From NCBI RefSeq assembly GCF_009807005.1, contig NZ_WUBR01000001.1, forward strand, positions 1,302,001 to 1,366,000: a stretch of 64,000 nucleotides of DNA, read 5' to 3'. Within the stretch, counting starts at the first letter, position 1. Each line of letters starts with the position of its first letter. Of this stretch, positions 41,782 through 51,250 are shown one piece after another. The DNA comes from Aurantiacibacter rhizosphaerae. GTDB taxonomy: Bacteria; Pseudomonadota; Alphaproteobacteria; Sphingomonadales; Sphingomonadaceae. The notes below the pieces were generated by a model that saw only the letters and a program-made list of their open reading frames with translations, was not told the origin of the DNA and did not search any database. The translations under genes and the position numbers were made by a program.

Positions 41782-43983
41782 TCAGGCCTTCTCTTCTTGC
41801 TCAATTGGCAGGACAGACACCGGTACGGCCCCCATGCGCGGCTGGCCGTGAAGCGGATCGTAATCGTCGGACCAGCTTAGAAGCTCGTTCACATTCGCGC
41901 CGTGCTCCCGCGGATCGTGATCGTCTCCCGGATTGGCGCCGAAGCCGTGCGTCATTGAAAGGACGCCGGGGCGCAGATCGTCATCGCTTTCCACCACGCC
42001 GACGATGGATCCGTTTTTCGATCGAATGCGCACCAGATCGCCGGGAGATAGACCAAGCTGGGCCAGATCCGTGCCGTGCATATAGGCAGGGTTATAGGGT
42101 GTCCTGAGAATACCCTCGGCACGGTATGTGGCATTGGTGGTTTGCTGAATGCGGCGGGGGATGAAGAGGTAGGGAAAGTCCGGCCCCGTGCCACGGCGTG
42201 CGTGATAGTCTTCCGTCGCCACCTCCTGCAATTGGGCCATCATGCCCGCATCGGCGAGTTCTAGCCGGGCGGAGCAATCGTCGCTGCGCGGGCCGACTTT
42301 TGTCCGCGCTTCCTCGAAGATATGTCCATCAGCATATTGCTTTACTGTTTCCAGCGGGATTGCGGAGCCTTCGCAAAGCAGTGCGTAAAGCGCATCGGTA
42401 TCGGGCTCCCGCTCCATATCCATCGGCAGGGCACTGGCGCGATCCTCGAAGATGCGCCCCAGCTTCAATGAAAGCCCCAGACGGCGCGCGACATGGTAAT
42501 AGATCTCCCACGAAGCCATGATCTCGGCATCGGGTGGCGGCGTGGCCAGCGCTGGATTGTAAAGCCCGTAAGGCTCCTGCACGCCCCATCCGGGGTGAGT
42601 GAAGGAAACGGATTCGAACCATTGCGAGAATGTGGGCACCTCAAGCTGGGTGTTCGTGGCGATGACATGGGTTGCCACGCGGGCGGTGGCGGACATCTCG
42701 ATATCATGCACCACCAGCAGGTCCAGCGCTTCAAGCGCTTCCTTCACCTTGCGCGTATCGGGCCAGGTGCGCATCGCGCCGCCATGCATGAACATCGCGC
42801 AGACATTGCCTTTCGCGGGCGTCATCATCTCTTCCAGCAGGCCGTTGAGCGGCAATCCTGCCACGCTGGCTCCAATGCCGCGCGCAGGCTTTCGCGGGGC
42901 ATCCGGCATGATGGCGGGGTAGGGGGCGGACGGCTGCGCGCGCGGCTGCCACGGCGCAAGCAAAACAGGGCTGCGGGCAGGATCGCCGGGCCGCGTCCAG
43001 AACCCGCGCAGGGTGATCAGGCAGCGTGACAGATAGGTGGAAAGCGTGCCGCGCGTCGCCATGGATGGCCCGACGCCGCTTCCCACATCGCCCCGCTTCG
43101 CCTCGATCAGCAATTGGGCTGCTTGCCGCAGTTGCTCCGGATCGACGCCGGCACGCTGCGCGACATAGTCCGGCGTAAAGGGACTGACGGCAGCTGTTAG
43201 CGCGTCCAGCCCGGTTGCGTTCTCTTTCACGAACGCAGCATCGGTGCCGCCGCCCTTGATCACCAGATGGATCAGGCCCGCCAGGATCGCGGGGTCCTCT
43301 CCCGGAATGCCCTGCAGGTGAACGGCCGCACGCCGGGCGGTTTCGGTGCGGCGGGGATCTATCACGATCAGCTTGCCACCACGGCCCACGAAGCTTTTAA
43401 GCCGCTGGCCGGGATTGTTGTTGGCATATTGCTTTGAAATGATGGGATTGCCGCCGATGATCAGGAACACATCCAGCAGATCAAGCGGAACGTGCCCACC
43501 TTCCCAGGTGCCGTGCAGCGCATCGGATACGAACATGCCCGGCTGGTCTATCGTCGCCACGGTGTAGAGGCTGTTGGAGCCGATCGCCTCCAGGAAAGAC
43601 ACCATCATCGGCGCGGTGGCGGGTTGTTCGTGCACCGGGTTGCCCATGTAGGATGCAACGGAATCCGGCCCGTATTCCTCGATGCATTGCCGCACTTTCT
43701 CGGCAATTTCGTCTATCAGCTGATCCTTGGAAATCGGCACGAAGGAACCATCGGGCATTCGCTTCAGGCTGTGCTTCAATCGGTTCGGATCGTTCTGCTG
43801 TGTCGCCAGCGCCCGCCCCTTGGGGCAGATGAAGCCGCGATGCAGCGGGGCGTCAGGATTGCCCTCAACCTTTTCGATCCGCGAGCCATCCAGCGTTGCG
43901 ATCACCGGGCAGAACCCGCCGCAGCAGCGGCAAACGCTCTTGGCGGTCACCGGCGTGGCCGAAGTCACAGTGCCATCCGTCAT
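41782..43983 (-). CDS. Molybdopterin-dependent oxidoreductase (DMSO-reductase family)
   Basis: A 733-residue catalytic subunit. Four cysteines (C18-x2-C21-x3-C25-x27-C53) ligate an N-terminal [4Fe-4S] cluster. The molybdopterin domain has FLIIGGNPIISKQYANNNPGQRL, GKLIVIDPRRTETARRA and the PYNPAYMHGTDLAQLGLSPGDLVRIRSKNGSIVG C-terminal fold. There is no signal peptide, so it works in the cytosol. The molybdenum ligand is not obvious. Formate dehydrogenase-like or oxidase relatives are possible. It begins 22 bases after the tRNA-Ser and opens the catabolic cluster. No electron-transfer subunit adjoins it. Confidence 0.85.
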   Translation of the reverse strand: MTDGTVTSATPVTAKSVCRCCGGFCPVIATLDGSRIEKVEGNPDAPLHRGFICPKGRALATQQNDPNRLKHSLKRMPDGSFVPISKDQLIDEIAEKVRQCIEEYGPDSVASYMGNPVHEQPATAPMMVSFLEAIGSNSLYTVATIDQPGMFVSDALHGTWEGGHVPLDLLDVFLIIGGNPIISKQYANNNPGQRLKSFVGRGGKLIVIDPRRTETARRAAVHLQGIPGEDPAILAGLIHLVIKGGGTDAAFVKENATGLDALTAAVSPFTPDYVAQRAGVDPEQLRQAAQLLIEAKRGDVGSGVGPSMATRGTLSTYLSRCLITLRGFWTRPGDPARSPVLLAPWQPRAQPSAPYPAIMPDAPRKPARGIGASVAGLPLNGLLEEMMTPAKGNVCAMFMHGGAMRTWPDTRKVKEALEALDLLVVHDIEMSATARVATHVIATNTQLEVPTFSQWFESVSFTHPGWGVQEPYGLYNPALATPPPDAEIMASWEIYYHVARRLGLSLKLGRIFEDRASALPMDMEREPDTDALYALLCEGSAIPLETVKQYADGHIFEEARTKVGPRSDDCSARLELADAGMMAQLQEVATEDYHARRGTGPDFPYLFIPRRIQQTTNATYRAEGILRTPYNPAYMHGTDLAQLGLSPGDLVRIRSKNGSIVGVVESDDDLRPGVLSMTHGFGANPGDDHDPREHGANVNELLSWSDDYDPLHGQPRMGAVPVSVLPIEQEEKA

Positions 43984-44106
43984 TCACGACATCCTTCTCT
44001 CCCCCGGCCAGCTTATTGCAAACCAGTGCGGCCTTTGGGGTGGGAAGTATTGAAGCGTATTTTATGCTGGCTGACAATATCGGAATGAGAAACGGCAAAA
44101 GGTCCG

Positions 44107-44125
44107 ACGGCCAGATTGGCCGCCG
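44107..44125. promoter_or_regulatory. Weak copy of the cluster palindrome
   Basis: The core GGCC-AGAT-TGGCC matches the centre of the TTGGCC-N4-YGGCCAAGC motif seen elsewhere in the cluster, but the outer bases differ. It lies 124 bases before the molybdopterin oxidoreductase start. Confidence 0.3.
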
Positions 44126-44175
44126 GCGCGTGCGACATGCAGGGCTTCATCCACCCTGTTCGCCGATCCTAAAGG

Positions 44176-45633
44176 CTATTTTACGCTTTGCTCCAGGATC
44201 TGCAGCGTCTTGAGATCGGAATGGAAATCCAGCGCGTAATCGCCGCCCTCACGGCCGATGCCGGAGATACCGATACCGCCGAATGGCGCCGTCAGATCCC
44301 GCACTAGGAAGGTGTTTACCCACACCGTGCCGCCGCGCACTTGCCTGCCGACCCGTTCTGCTCTTTCTGCATTGCCGGTGTAGACGATGCCGGAAAGGCC
44401 GTATTGGGTGGAGTTGGCAAGGGCCACGCCATCCTCTTCGCTGGCAAATGTCTGGAAGGTGAGGACCGGGCCGAAGATCTCGCTTTGCACCACTTCGCTG
44501 TTGTTGTCCCTGGGCATAATCAGCGTGGGTTCCACCCAGTTCTGCCCTTCCTTCCAGCGTTTGCCGCCGCGCACGATCTCGTCACCTCTTTCGCGGGCGC
44601 GCTCGATAAAGCCCAGCACGCGTTCGACATGGGTGGGATGGATCATGGCGGAAACGGTTGTGGCGGGGTCCATACTGTCACCCAGCACGTGCTGATCTGC
44701 ATAGTGATTGAAGCGTTCGAGGAATTCGTCCTTCACGCTTTCCTGCACGATCACGCGGGAGCCTGCCATGCAGACCTGTCCGCTATCATCGTACTGGCCC
44801 GCCGCCTTCTTGGCAGCGGCATCGATATCCGCATCTTCGAACACCAGCAGCGCGCTTTTCCCGCCCAGTTCGGCAGTGAACGGCACGATGTTTTCGGCCG
44901 CATTCCTGCCAATCACGCGGGCCGTGGGAACAGACCCTGTAAAGCTGATGCGCTTGATGCCGGGGTCCGACGTCAGGGCGTTGCCGATTTCCGCGCCGCC
45001 CTGCACGATGTTGAACACGCCCGGCGGAAAGCCGGCTTCATCGATCAGGTCGCCCAGCATGGATGCAGACAGCGGAGACCATTCGGCAGGTTTCAGGATC
45101 ACCGTATTGCCTGCCGCCAGCGCGGGGGCGCATTTCCACGTGGAGAGCATGAAGGGCGCGTTCCACGGCGTGATGATCAGCGCCGGGCCGGCGGGCATGC
45201 GGATAACGCGGTTCAGCGTGCCCTTGGAAGACCAGACGCGTTCCTCATGCTCCACCGCCAGATCGGCGTAATTGCGGAAGTTCAGCGCAGCGCGAGAGAT
45301 AACGCGCAGTTGCAGGCTCTCCAGCAGCATCGCCATGTCAAGGCATTCGACAAGCGCGAGCTTCTCCTTGTTCTCCTCGATCAGGTCCGAAAGCCGGTTG
45401 AGATAGGCGGCGCGTTCCTTGGCAGAGAGGGCCGCCCATGCAGGAAAAGCCTCCGTCGCAGCGGCGACGGCCTGCTTCGCGGTATCGGCATCGCCCAGCG
45501 CGACGTCGGCCAGCTTGCGATCCCAGTCAAACGGGCAGCGCGTTTCGAAAGTGCGGGGCGAAGACACCCGGCGATTGCCGATGAAATGGTCGGGAGAGAC
45601 GGATACACCGTCGATGTCGATACGCTCGGCCAT
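44176..45633 (-). CDS. Aldehyde dehydrogenase, HpaE-like semialdehyde oxidiser
   Basis: A 485-residue NAD-dependent aldehyde dehydrogenase. PWNAPF is at 156-161, the base is Glu255 in FTAELGGKS, and the nucleophile is Cys288 in DSGQVCMAGSR. The N-terminus MAERIDIDGVSVSPDHFIG and its closeness to a class III extradiol dioxygenase and an HpaG-like hydrolase suggest 5-carboxymethyl-2-hydroxymuconate semialdehyde or a related ring-fission aldehyde as substrate. The ATG at 45633 is nine bases after the GS-like stop. It is the last gene of the P450-GS-ALDH operon. Confidence 0.85.
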   Translation of the reverse strand: MAERIDIDGVSVSPDHFIGNRRVSSPRTFETRCPFDWDRKLADVALGDADTAKQAVAAATEAFPAWAALSAKERAAYLNRLSDLIEENKEKLALVECLDMAMLLESLQLRVISRAALNFRNYADLAVEHEERVWSSKGTLNRVIRMPAGPALIITPWNAPFMLSTWKCAPALAAGNTVILKPAEWSPLSASMLGDLIDEAGFPPGVFNIVQGGAEIGNALTSDPGIKRISFTGSVPTARVIGRNAAENIVPFTAELGGKSALLVFEDADIDAAAKKAAGQYDDSGQVCMAGSRVIVQESVKDEFLERFNHYADQHVLGDSMDPATTVSAMIHPTHVERVLGFIERARERGDEIVRGGKRWKEGQNWVEPTLIMPRDNNSEVVQSEIFGPVLTFQTFASEEDGVALANSTQYGLSGIVYTGNAERAERVGRQVRGGTVWVNTFLVRDLTAPFGGIGISGIGREGGDYALDFHSDLKTLQILEQSVK

Positions 45634-45641
45634 GAAGGTCC

Positions 45642-46976
45642 TCAGATGTAATGCAGGTAATAGGCGATTTGTTCTTCGCGAGACTTGTCTGCCAGCAGCT
45701 CTATCTCGCGCCGTTTGATGGCGACGTAATTGGCCACCAGCACGCTGCCGATTGCTTCGGTCAGCGCGGTGTCGCTTTCCAGCGCATCCAGTGCAGAGCC
45801 AAGATCGTGCGGGGCATGCTCCTCTGCCGAGACGCTTTCGATGCCGTCCTCTGTTTCCGGGTCGGGCAGGGCATAGCTGTTTTCCATGCCCAGATGCCCG
45901 GCCTGCAACAGCGCTGCGATGGCGAAATAGGGGCTTGCGGCACAATCGCCCAGGCGATGTTCCAGCCGTGCGCCGTTTCCTGTTTCGCCCGACAGGCGCA
46001 CTGTCACGGAACGATGATCCACGCCCCAGTTCGCCCAATATCCAACAAGATTGCCCGGCTTAAGCCGTTCATAGGAATTGGTCACCGGTGCCAGCACGCC
46101 GGTGAGCGCGCGATGGTGTTTCAGCATGCCGGCGATCACGCCCTGCATCACCGGATTTGAGGTGTCGTTCACATCGGACCGGGCGAACACGTTTGTGCCG
46201 TCCTTGTCCGTGAAGCTGAGGTTGAAGTGCAATCCGCTGCCGCTTTTGCCCTCGATCGGCTTTGGCAGGAAGGATAGCAGGTAGCCCCGCTTGAACAGGA
46301 TTTCGCGCGCCATCTGGCGGAACAGGAATGCATCGTCCGCCGCCTTCAGCGCATCGGCATAGCGCAGGGTCAACTCGAACTGCGGGGAATCGAATTCGGC
46401 ATTGATGGATTCAATTGGCAGGCCGCAATTGGCCGCCGCTTGCCAGATATCGTCCACCAGTCCGGCAGGATCGGAGAAGGGGCCGGTGCCATAAACAAAG
46501 GCGCCGGGCGTTTCGTAGGGCACCCATTCGCCATCGGCATTGCGCTGATAGACATAGGCTTCCATTTCGATGCCGATCTGCGGCTCCAGCCCGCGGTCGC
46601 GCCACAACGCAATTGCGCGTTTCAGGGCGGAGCGTCCACACAGCGGGAAATCCGTATCGCCATCGCGCAGATCGCCAACCACCACCTGGGTATCGCGTTC
46701 CCACGACATGCGCAGGTTTGCCGGATCGAACACCAGTTGCATGTCCGGCAGACCGTCCAGCACGCCCGCGCCGGGTGCGGCGATCATGTCCTTGCAATAG
46801 GTTACAGCATAGGCACCCACGCACAGCCGTGCATGGCCCTTTCGCGCTTCTGACAGCGGAACATATTTGCCGCGTGCCAGATTCAGTTGATCGGCAAAAA
46901 GGAGCCGGCACCTTTGCGTGGCTTCGCCTGACGCTGTCACACTGCTATCTCCCAAAACTGCCCCCTTATCTGCCAT
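45642..46976 (-). CDS. Glutamine-synthetase-like gamma-glutamyl ligase
   Basis: A 444-residue protein of the glutamine synthetase superfamily. Parts of the ATP/metal site are visible: GIEMEAYVY, SINAEFDSPQFEL, GSGLHFNLSF, and the HRSVTVRLSG stretch that carries the active-site arginine. It resembles the ligases that join glutamate to amines (PuuA, IpuC and the aniline-pathway AtdA1/TdnQ) rather than housekeeping GlnA. The ATG at 46976 follows GGACGG; a GTG at 46994 near the P450 stop is possible. It sits between P450 and an aldehyde dehydrogenase, with a class I amidotransferase nearby, as in gamma-glutamylation pathways. Confidence 0.85.
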   Translation of the reverse strand: MADKGAVLGDSSVTASGEATQRCRLLFADQLNLARGKYVPLSEARKGHARLCVGAYAVTYCKDMIAAPGAGVLDGLPDMQLVFDPANLRMSWERDTQVVVGDLRDGDTDFPLCGRSALKRAIALWRDRGLEPQIGIEMEAYVYQRNADGEWVPYETPGAFVYGTGPFSDPAGLVDDIWQAAANCGLPIESINAEFDSPQFELTLRYADALKAADDAFLFRQMAREILFKRGYLLSFLPKPIEGKSGSGLHFNLSFTDKDGTNVFARSDVNDTSNPVMQGVIAGMLKHHRALTGVLAPVTNSYERLKPGNLVGYWANWGVDHRSVTVRLSGETGNGARLEHRLGDCAASPYFAIAALLQAGHLGMENSYALPDPETEDGIESVSAEEHAPHDLGSALDALESDTALTEAIGSVLVANYVAIKRREIELLADKSREEQIAYYLHYI

Positions 46977-46997
46977 TTTACCGTCCCACGCCACGTG

Positions 46998-48281
46998 TCA
47001 GCGAGCGGTGACCCTGATCGGCAGTTTCTTGATACCGTGGATGAAATTGGACCGCAGATATTCATGTGGTGCAATCTGCTCGATCTTGCCAAGGCGGCGT
47101 GTCATTTCTTCCAGCACCACGCGCACTTCCAGCTTGGCCAGCCACATGCCCAGGCAAATGTGCGGGCCGCCCTGGCCAAAGGCGAGGTGCGGATTGCGCG
47201 GCCTGTCCAGCTGTAGCTGATAGGGATCGCTCATAGCATCGCCATCGCGGTTGGCGGAAAGGAACCACAGCACCACCTTGTCACCGGCGCGGATGGTTTT
47301 TCCAGCATGTTCGAAATCCTGCGTGGCGGTGCGACGGAAATGGGTGGTGGGGGTGGCCCAGCGGATCATCTCGTCCGTCACGCCTTCCCAGCCGCCGTGG
47401 TTTCCGGCTTGCAGAGCCGTCAGCAGGCCGGGCTGGTTGGCCAGCGAATGGATGGTGGCCGCAATCGAATAGCGGGTGGTGTCGTTTCCGGCCGCGACCA
47501 GCAGGCAGAAGAAGTTGCGGAATTCATCCCGCGTCATCTGCGTGCCGTGGCTGGTGGGCTGCAAAACGGTGTTCAGAACGCCGATCTCTTCGCCTTTTTC
47601 GATCCGGTCGAGCAGATCATTGGCGTAATCGAACAGTTCGACAGCCGCAGGAGAGCGGAAGGGTAGCAGGCGGTATTCATCGGTATCGACCTTATCGATA
47701 ACGAAATCGGTGTAATCGGGATCGGCGTTGGAAATCAGCGCATCGCCGCGCTCCACCAGCCAGCCGGCATCTTCATCCGGCACACCGATGATCTGGCCCA
47801 GCATCTGCATCGGCAGGCGGCGTGCAATACGGTCTGTCGCGTCGAATTCGCGTTCCTCGAAGGATTGGTCCAGCAGTTCCGTCACGATCTGGCGGATGCG
47901 ATCTTCATATTGCGAGATTGTGCTCTTGGAAAAAGCCTTGCTGGCCAGCGCGCGAAAGGCGCGGTGAACAGGCGCATCGGTTTCCTGAAAGGTCTTGCGC
48001 GCCTCGTACTCTTCCTCCGTCTGGTCCTCCATGCGGATACCGCGAGCGGAGGATAGCAGACCGGTCTGCCGGTTCAGTTGCAGGATATCGGCGTGCCGCA
48101 CCACCGACCAGAACCCGTCATCGGGGCCGGTAAATTCGGTCCAGTGGACCGCCGCCTCGCTGCGCATACGGTCAAAAGTCGCGAAGGGTGCGCCGTTGTC
48201 GAAAGCATCTTGCGATGACAGATCGACATGGGGATCTTCGGATCGGGAAAAGGGATAAATCATCACATCAGCCTCTGCCAT
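46998..48281 (-). CDS. Cytochrome P450 monooxygenase
   Basis: A 427-residue soluble bacterial P450. The I-helix is AAGNDTTR (263-270), the ExxR pair is Glu304/Arg307, and the heme ligand is Cys376 in FGQGGPHICLG. No membrane anchor is present, so it needs a ferredoxin donor. A [2Fe-2S] ferredoxin is encoded at 58.8-59.2 kb in the same cluster. No reductase is seen. Its substrate may be an aromatic ring carbon or side chain. It opens the P450-GS-ALDH operon and faces the ring-cleavage dioxygenase. Confidence 0.93.
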   Translation of the reverse strand: MAEADVMIYPFSRSEDPHVDLSSQDAFDNGAPFATFDRMRSEAAVHWTEFTGPDDGFWSVVRHADILQLNRQTGLLSSARGIRMEDQTEEEYEARKTFQETDAPVHRAFRALASKAFSKSTISQYEDRIRQIVTELLDQSFEEREFDATDRIARRLPMQMLGQIIGVPDEDAGWLVERGDALISNADPDYTDFVIDKVDTDEYRLLPFRSPAAVELFDYANDLLDRIEKGEEIGVLNTVLQPTSHGTQMTRDEFRNFFCLLVAAGNDTTRYSIAATIHSLANQPGLLTALQAGNHGGWEGVTDEMIRWATPTTHFRRTATQDFEHAGKTIRAGDKVVLWFLSANRDGDAMSDPYQLQLDRPRNPHLAFGQGGPHICLGMWLAKLEVRVVLEEMTRRLGKIEQIAPHEYLRSNFIHGIKKLPIRVTAR

Positions 48282-48307
48282 CTAGCTAGGAAGCAAGCGT
48301 TCCTTTC

Positions 48308-48327
48308 ACTTGGCAGAACCGGACAAG
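48308..48327. promoter_or_regulatory. Copy of the cluster palindrome between P450 and dioxygenase
   Basis: ACTTGGCAG-AACC-GGACAAG is the reverse complement of the TTGTCC-ACTT-CGGCCAAGC form found before the MFS gene, with the same spacing. It sits 27 bases before the P450 start and 74 before the dioxygenase start, so it could control both. Confidence 0.6.
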
Positions 48328-48400
48328 ATGCCGCCCAGCTATCCCCACCCTGCCGAAAACACGCTATTCGCCTCTGCAAGAACTTACAGAGGAGCGCGAC

Positions 48401-49276
48401 ATGGGTGAGATAGTTGGAGCAGGCATCGTGGCACACGCGCCCACGATCATGATGTCGGAAGAAGATCGCAAGGAATTGAACGAGGGCAAGGAAATCAGCC
48501 TCGTTCCCGGATTGCACCGGCTGCGCGAGGAAGTGCTGGACCCGCTGAAGCCGGACACCATCATTATCCTGGATACGCACTGGCACACCATCGTGGAATT
48601 CTGCGTCACCTCCCACGCACGGCGCGCCGGGCTTTATACGTCCGACGAATTGCCGCGCGGGATGAAGCAGATACCCTATAATCTGAAGGGCAACCCGGAA
48701 CTTGCGAATAGCATCGCGCATCGCGCCACCGAAGTCGGCGTGCGCACCAACCCGATCGACGATCCGTGGTTGCCGATCCATTATCCGACGGTAAATCTCT
48801 CCACCTTCCTGCATGACGATGCGCAGGAATGGCTGTCTGTCAGCCATGCCTATACCGGGGAGCCGGAAACTTTCCTGAAGGTGGGCGAGGGGATTGGCAG
48901 GGCCATCCGTGAAAGCGATCGGCGCGTTGCCATCATCGCCAGCGGTTCGATGAGCCATCGCTTCTGGCCCTTCCTGCAAATCCCGGATCACGAATCCTCC
49001 GATCCCATCCATATCTCCCGCCCCGAAGCGCGCGAGGCGGATCTGGAGCGGATCGAATGGATGAAGGCGGGTGATCATGCGCAGGTCATCGATACAATGG
49101 ACGATTTCCTGCAGCACCTGCCAGAGGCGCGCTTTGGCCACTACCTGATGATGGCCGCAGCATGCGGCGGGCGTGACTGGAAAGCAAAGGGGCGCCAGTT
49201 CTCCGATTATGAGAACGCCACCGGCACCAGCCAGGTGCACGTGTGGTTTGATCGCGACGGAGACGGCTGGGCCTAG
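48401..49276 (+). CDS. Class III extradiol ring-cleavage dioxygenase, LigB/HpaD type
   Basis: A 291-residue protein of the LigB-fold extradiol dioxygenase family. His12 in AHAPTIMM and His-Trp-His in LDTHWHT are the usual iron-binding pieces, with a later GSMSHRFW motif. The closest layouts are homoprotocatechuate 2,3-dioxygenase and related enzymes that open catechol-type rings with Fe(II). The product semialdehyde would suit the HpaE-like dehydrogenase next door. It is transcribed alone, away from the P450 operon, and shares its control region. Confidence 0.85.
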   Translation: MGEIVGAGIVAHAPTIMMSEEDRKELNEGKEISLVPGLHRLREEVLDPLKPDTIIILDTHWHTIVEFCVTSHARRAGLYTSDELPRGMKQIPYNLKGNPELANSIAHRATEVGVRTNPIDDPWLPIHYPTVNLSTFLHDDAQEWLSVSHAYTGEPETFLKVGEGIGRAIRESDRRVAIIASGSMSHRFWPFLQIPDHESSDPIHISRPEAREADLERIEWMKAGDHAQVIDTMDDFLQHLPEARFGHYLMMAAACGGRDWKAKGRQFSDYENATGTSQVHVWFDRDGDGWA

Positions 49277-49303
49277 ATCCAGCCGCTCCTGCCGCAGTTC
49301 AGA

Positions 49304-50137
49304 TCACAGGACTTCGCTCTCCAGCCAGGCGATGATCTCACCATTGCGGGTGCGATCATCCAGGATGTCATCATCGATGCCCAGCTGCCAGCGCAGGCCC
49401 ATATCATCTGGCGCGGCGATCAACCGGTCCAGCTTTCTGACATAGGCGTGCATGCTGTCTTTATCGACGAAGAAGCCTTCAGTGATCATCGCATCTTCAT
49501 ACAGGCGATAAAGCTGCACCAGCTGCTGCAGATCGAATTCCGGATGATACTGCACTGCCCATACCGTGCTCTTGCCAACCGGCACCAGCGCGGCCTGCAC
49601 CTTGCTGTGGGGGTTGGATGCCAGCAGAGTGGCGCTGTCGGGCAGGCGTGTCACCTCGTCATAATGGATGCAGGGCGCATCGAATGATCGGTTCTTCAGG
49701 CTGAAGATCGGATGGCCACGCCCCTCGTCTGTCGGGGTGATCTTGCGGGCGATGCCCACTTCGCGGCCCATCGGGCTGTATTCCACCTGGCCCCCGGCTG
49801 CCATCACCGCGATCTGCAGGCCCCAGCACGATCCGAATATCGGCATGCCGGTTTCGCCTGCCCTGGCAGTCAGCTCTATCTGGTTGGTCACGGCAAATTC
49901 GCTGTCATAGGCGTGCAGCGATGATCCGGTGATCACCATGCCATCATAATCGCCAAAGCCCCGGCCTTCGGGGAAAGCCCAGTCCTCGTCTGCGCCATTG
50001 ATCGTATCCATTTCCAGATCGGGGAAGTGAGTGGAAATGGCCTCTGCGTAAATCTGGCTGGAACTGCGCACGCCGATCTTTGCGCCCAGAGCGCGTTTTT
50101 CGGCGGTGTTTCCTTCAAGCAATAGCAATCGCGGCAT
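49304..50137 (-). CDS. Class I glutamine amidotransferase-like hydrolase
   Basis: A 277-residue class I amidotransferase fold. The nucleophile is Cys104 in GSCWGLQ and the other catalytic residues are His198/Glu200 in VQYHPEFD. There is no synthase domain, so it either supplies ammonia or hydrolyses a gamma-glutamyl bond. Companion enzymes in gamma-glutamyl pathways (PuuD, IpuF and AtdA2/TdnT types) have this fold. It lies 58 bases downstream of an AraC regulator and is the natural partner of the GS-like ligase at 45.6-47 kb. Confidence 0.85.
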   Translation of the reverse strand: MPRLLLLEGNTAEKRALGAKIGVRSSSQIYAEAISTHFPDLEMDTINGADEDWAFPEGRGFGDYDGMVITGSSLHAYDSEFAVTNQIELTARAGETGMPIFGSCWGLQIAVMAAGGQVEYSPMGREVGIARKITPTDEGRGHPIFSLKNRSFDAPCIHYDEVTRLPDSATLLASNPHSKVQAALVPVGKSTVWAVQYHPEFDLQQLVQLYRLYEDAMITEGFFVDKDSMHAYVRKLDRLIAAPDDMGLRWQLGIDDDILDDRTRNGEIIAWLESEVL

Positions 50138-50195
50138 CGTGTTTCCCTGTGGTATTTAAGTCTTGGATCAGAAGGGCTGAGGGGCCCCAGAAATT

Positions 50196-51197
50196 CTACT
50201 GCGCCATCTGCTTGCGGCACGCCTGCGGTGAAACCCCGCTCCACCGGCGGAACGCGCGAGTGAATGTGCTGTGTTCCGAATAGCCGAGGCGCAAGGCGAT
50301 CTGGGCGATGGACAGGTCCGGCTTTGTGCGAAATTCGAACACCGCCTGGCGCATGCGGCATTCGTCCAGCACCTGCTGAAAACTGTGCCCTTCGGTTGCC
50401 AAATGGCGGCGCATGGTGCGGCTGGACATGCCGACCTCGCGAGCCACGCGCTCCTGATCGATGCCAAGCTGGTCCAGGTCGCGATAAACAACCTGCGCCA
50501 ATCGTTCCACCAGCGCGCTGGATCGGTTCTTGTCGGCGATCTGGCGGTTCAGTTCGTTGATCGGCGCCGCGCGATCGCACGGCTCGATGGCGCGATCCAG
50601 AAAGCGGGTGGGGAAGCGGAACATGTTGGTATCCGCCTCGAAACTGCACGGCGCATCCACCACGCGCTGGATGTCGCCTGTCATCATGGAGGCGGAGGCT
50701 TCGAAGTGGAATTCCACCTGGTCCCAGCCATCGGTGGAACCCTGGCACAGGATCTGCGCCAATATGCCAAAGCTGAACATTGCATCCTGATGGCGCGGCC
50801 AGATGTTGGGATCGAGGATGCGGTAGCTGAGCGAAGTCGTGCGTTCCTGGCTATCGATGCGGATATCGGTGCAATCCTGTAGCAGCGCGAAATATTCCAC
50901 GAACCTGCGCAAGGCGGAGCCCACGCTGGTGGAGGCGCAAACGGCATCGCCCACCGGGCCAAGCGATTGGAGGCTGTAGTTGCGGCCTACCAGCCACGGG
51001 ATCGCAACATCCTTGGTGTCACGCACCACGCATTCCGAAAAATCGACGAAGCCTCTCAGCGGTATTCGTCTCTCCGCCTCGGCATCGGCTTGGGCAAAGT
51101 TCTGGAATGGCTTCATACTTTCCGTACGATAGCCCTGGCTGGACATGAAACGCTGCCACCCATCAAGGGCGGAAGAGCGAACGCAGGTAACCGCCAT
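50196..51197 (-). CDS. AraC-family transcriptional regulator
   Basis: A 333-residue regulator. The N-terminal two thirds form an effector/dimerisation domain of the ArgR/OruR type, and the C-terminal domain has two helix-turn-helices: VAREVGMSSRTMRRHLATEGHSFQQVLDECRMRQA and IAQIALRLGYSEHSTFTRAFRRWSGVSPQACR. The ATG at 51197 follows GAGGGAG. Two direct repeats 21 bp apart lie just upstream. It is divergent from the MFS-gabD-gabT operon and likely controls it or the amidotransferase. Confidence 0.93.
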   Translation of the reverse strand: MAVTCVRSSALDGWQRFMSSQGYRTESMKPFQNFAQADAEAERRIPLRGFVDFSECVVRDTKDVAIPWLVGRNYSLQSLGPVGDAVCASTSVGSALRRFVEYFALLQDCTDIRIDSQERTTSLSYRILDPNIWPRHQDAMFSFGILAQILCQGSTDGWDQVEFHFEASASMMTGDIQRVVDAPCSFEADTNMFRFPTRFLDRAIEPCDRAAPINELNRQIADKNRSSALVERLAQVVYRDLDQLGIDQERVAREVGMSSRTMRRHLATEGHSFQQVLDECRMRQAVFEFRTKPDLSIAQIALRLGYSEHSTFTRAFRRWSGVSPQACRKQMAQ

Positions 51198-51250
51198 GTT
51201 TTTTTCTCCCTCAATGGGAAGAAAGCTATACCCGGCGTTGCACGCTGAAT

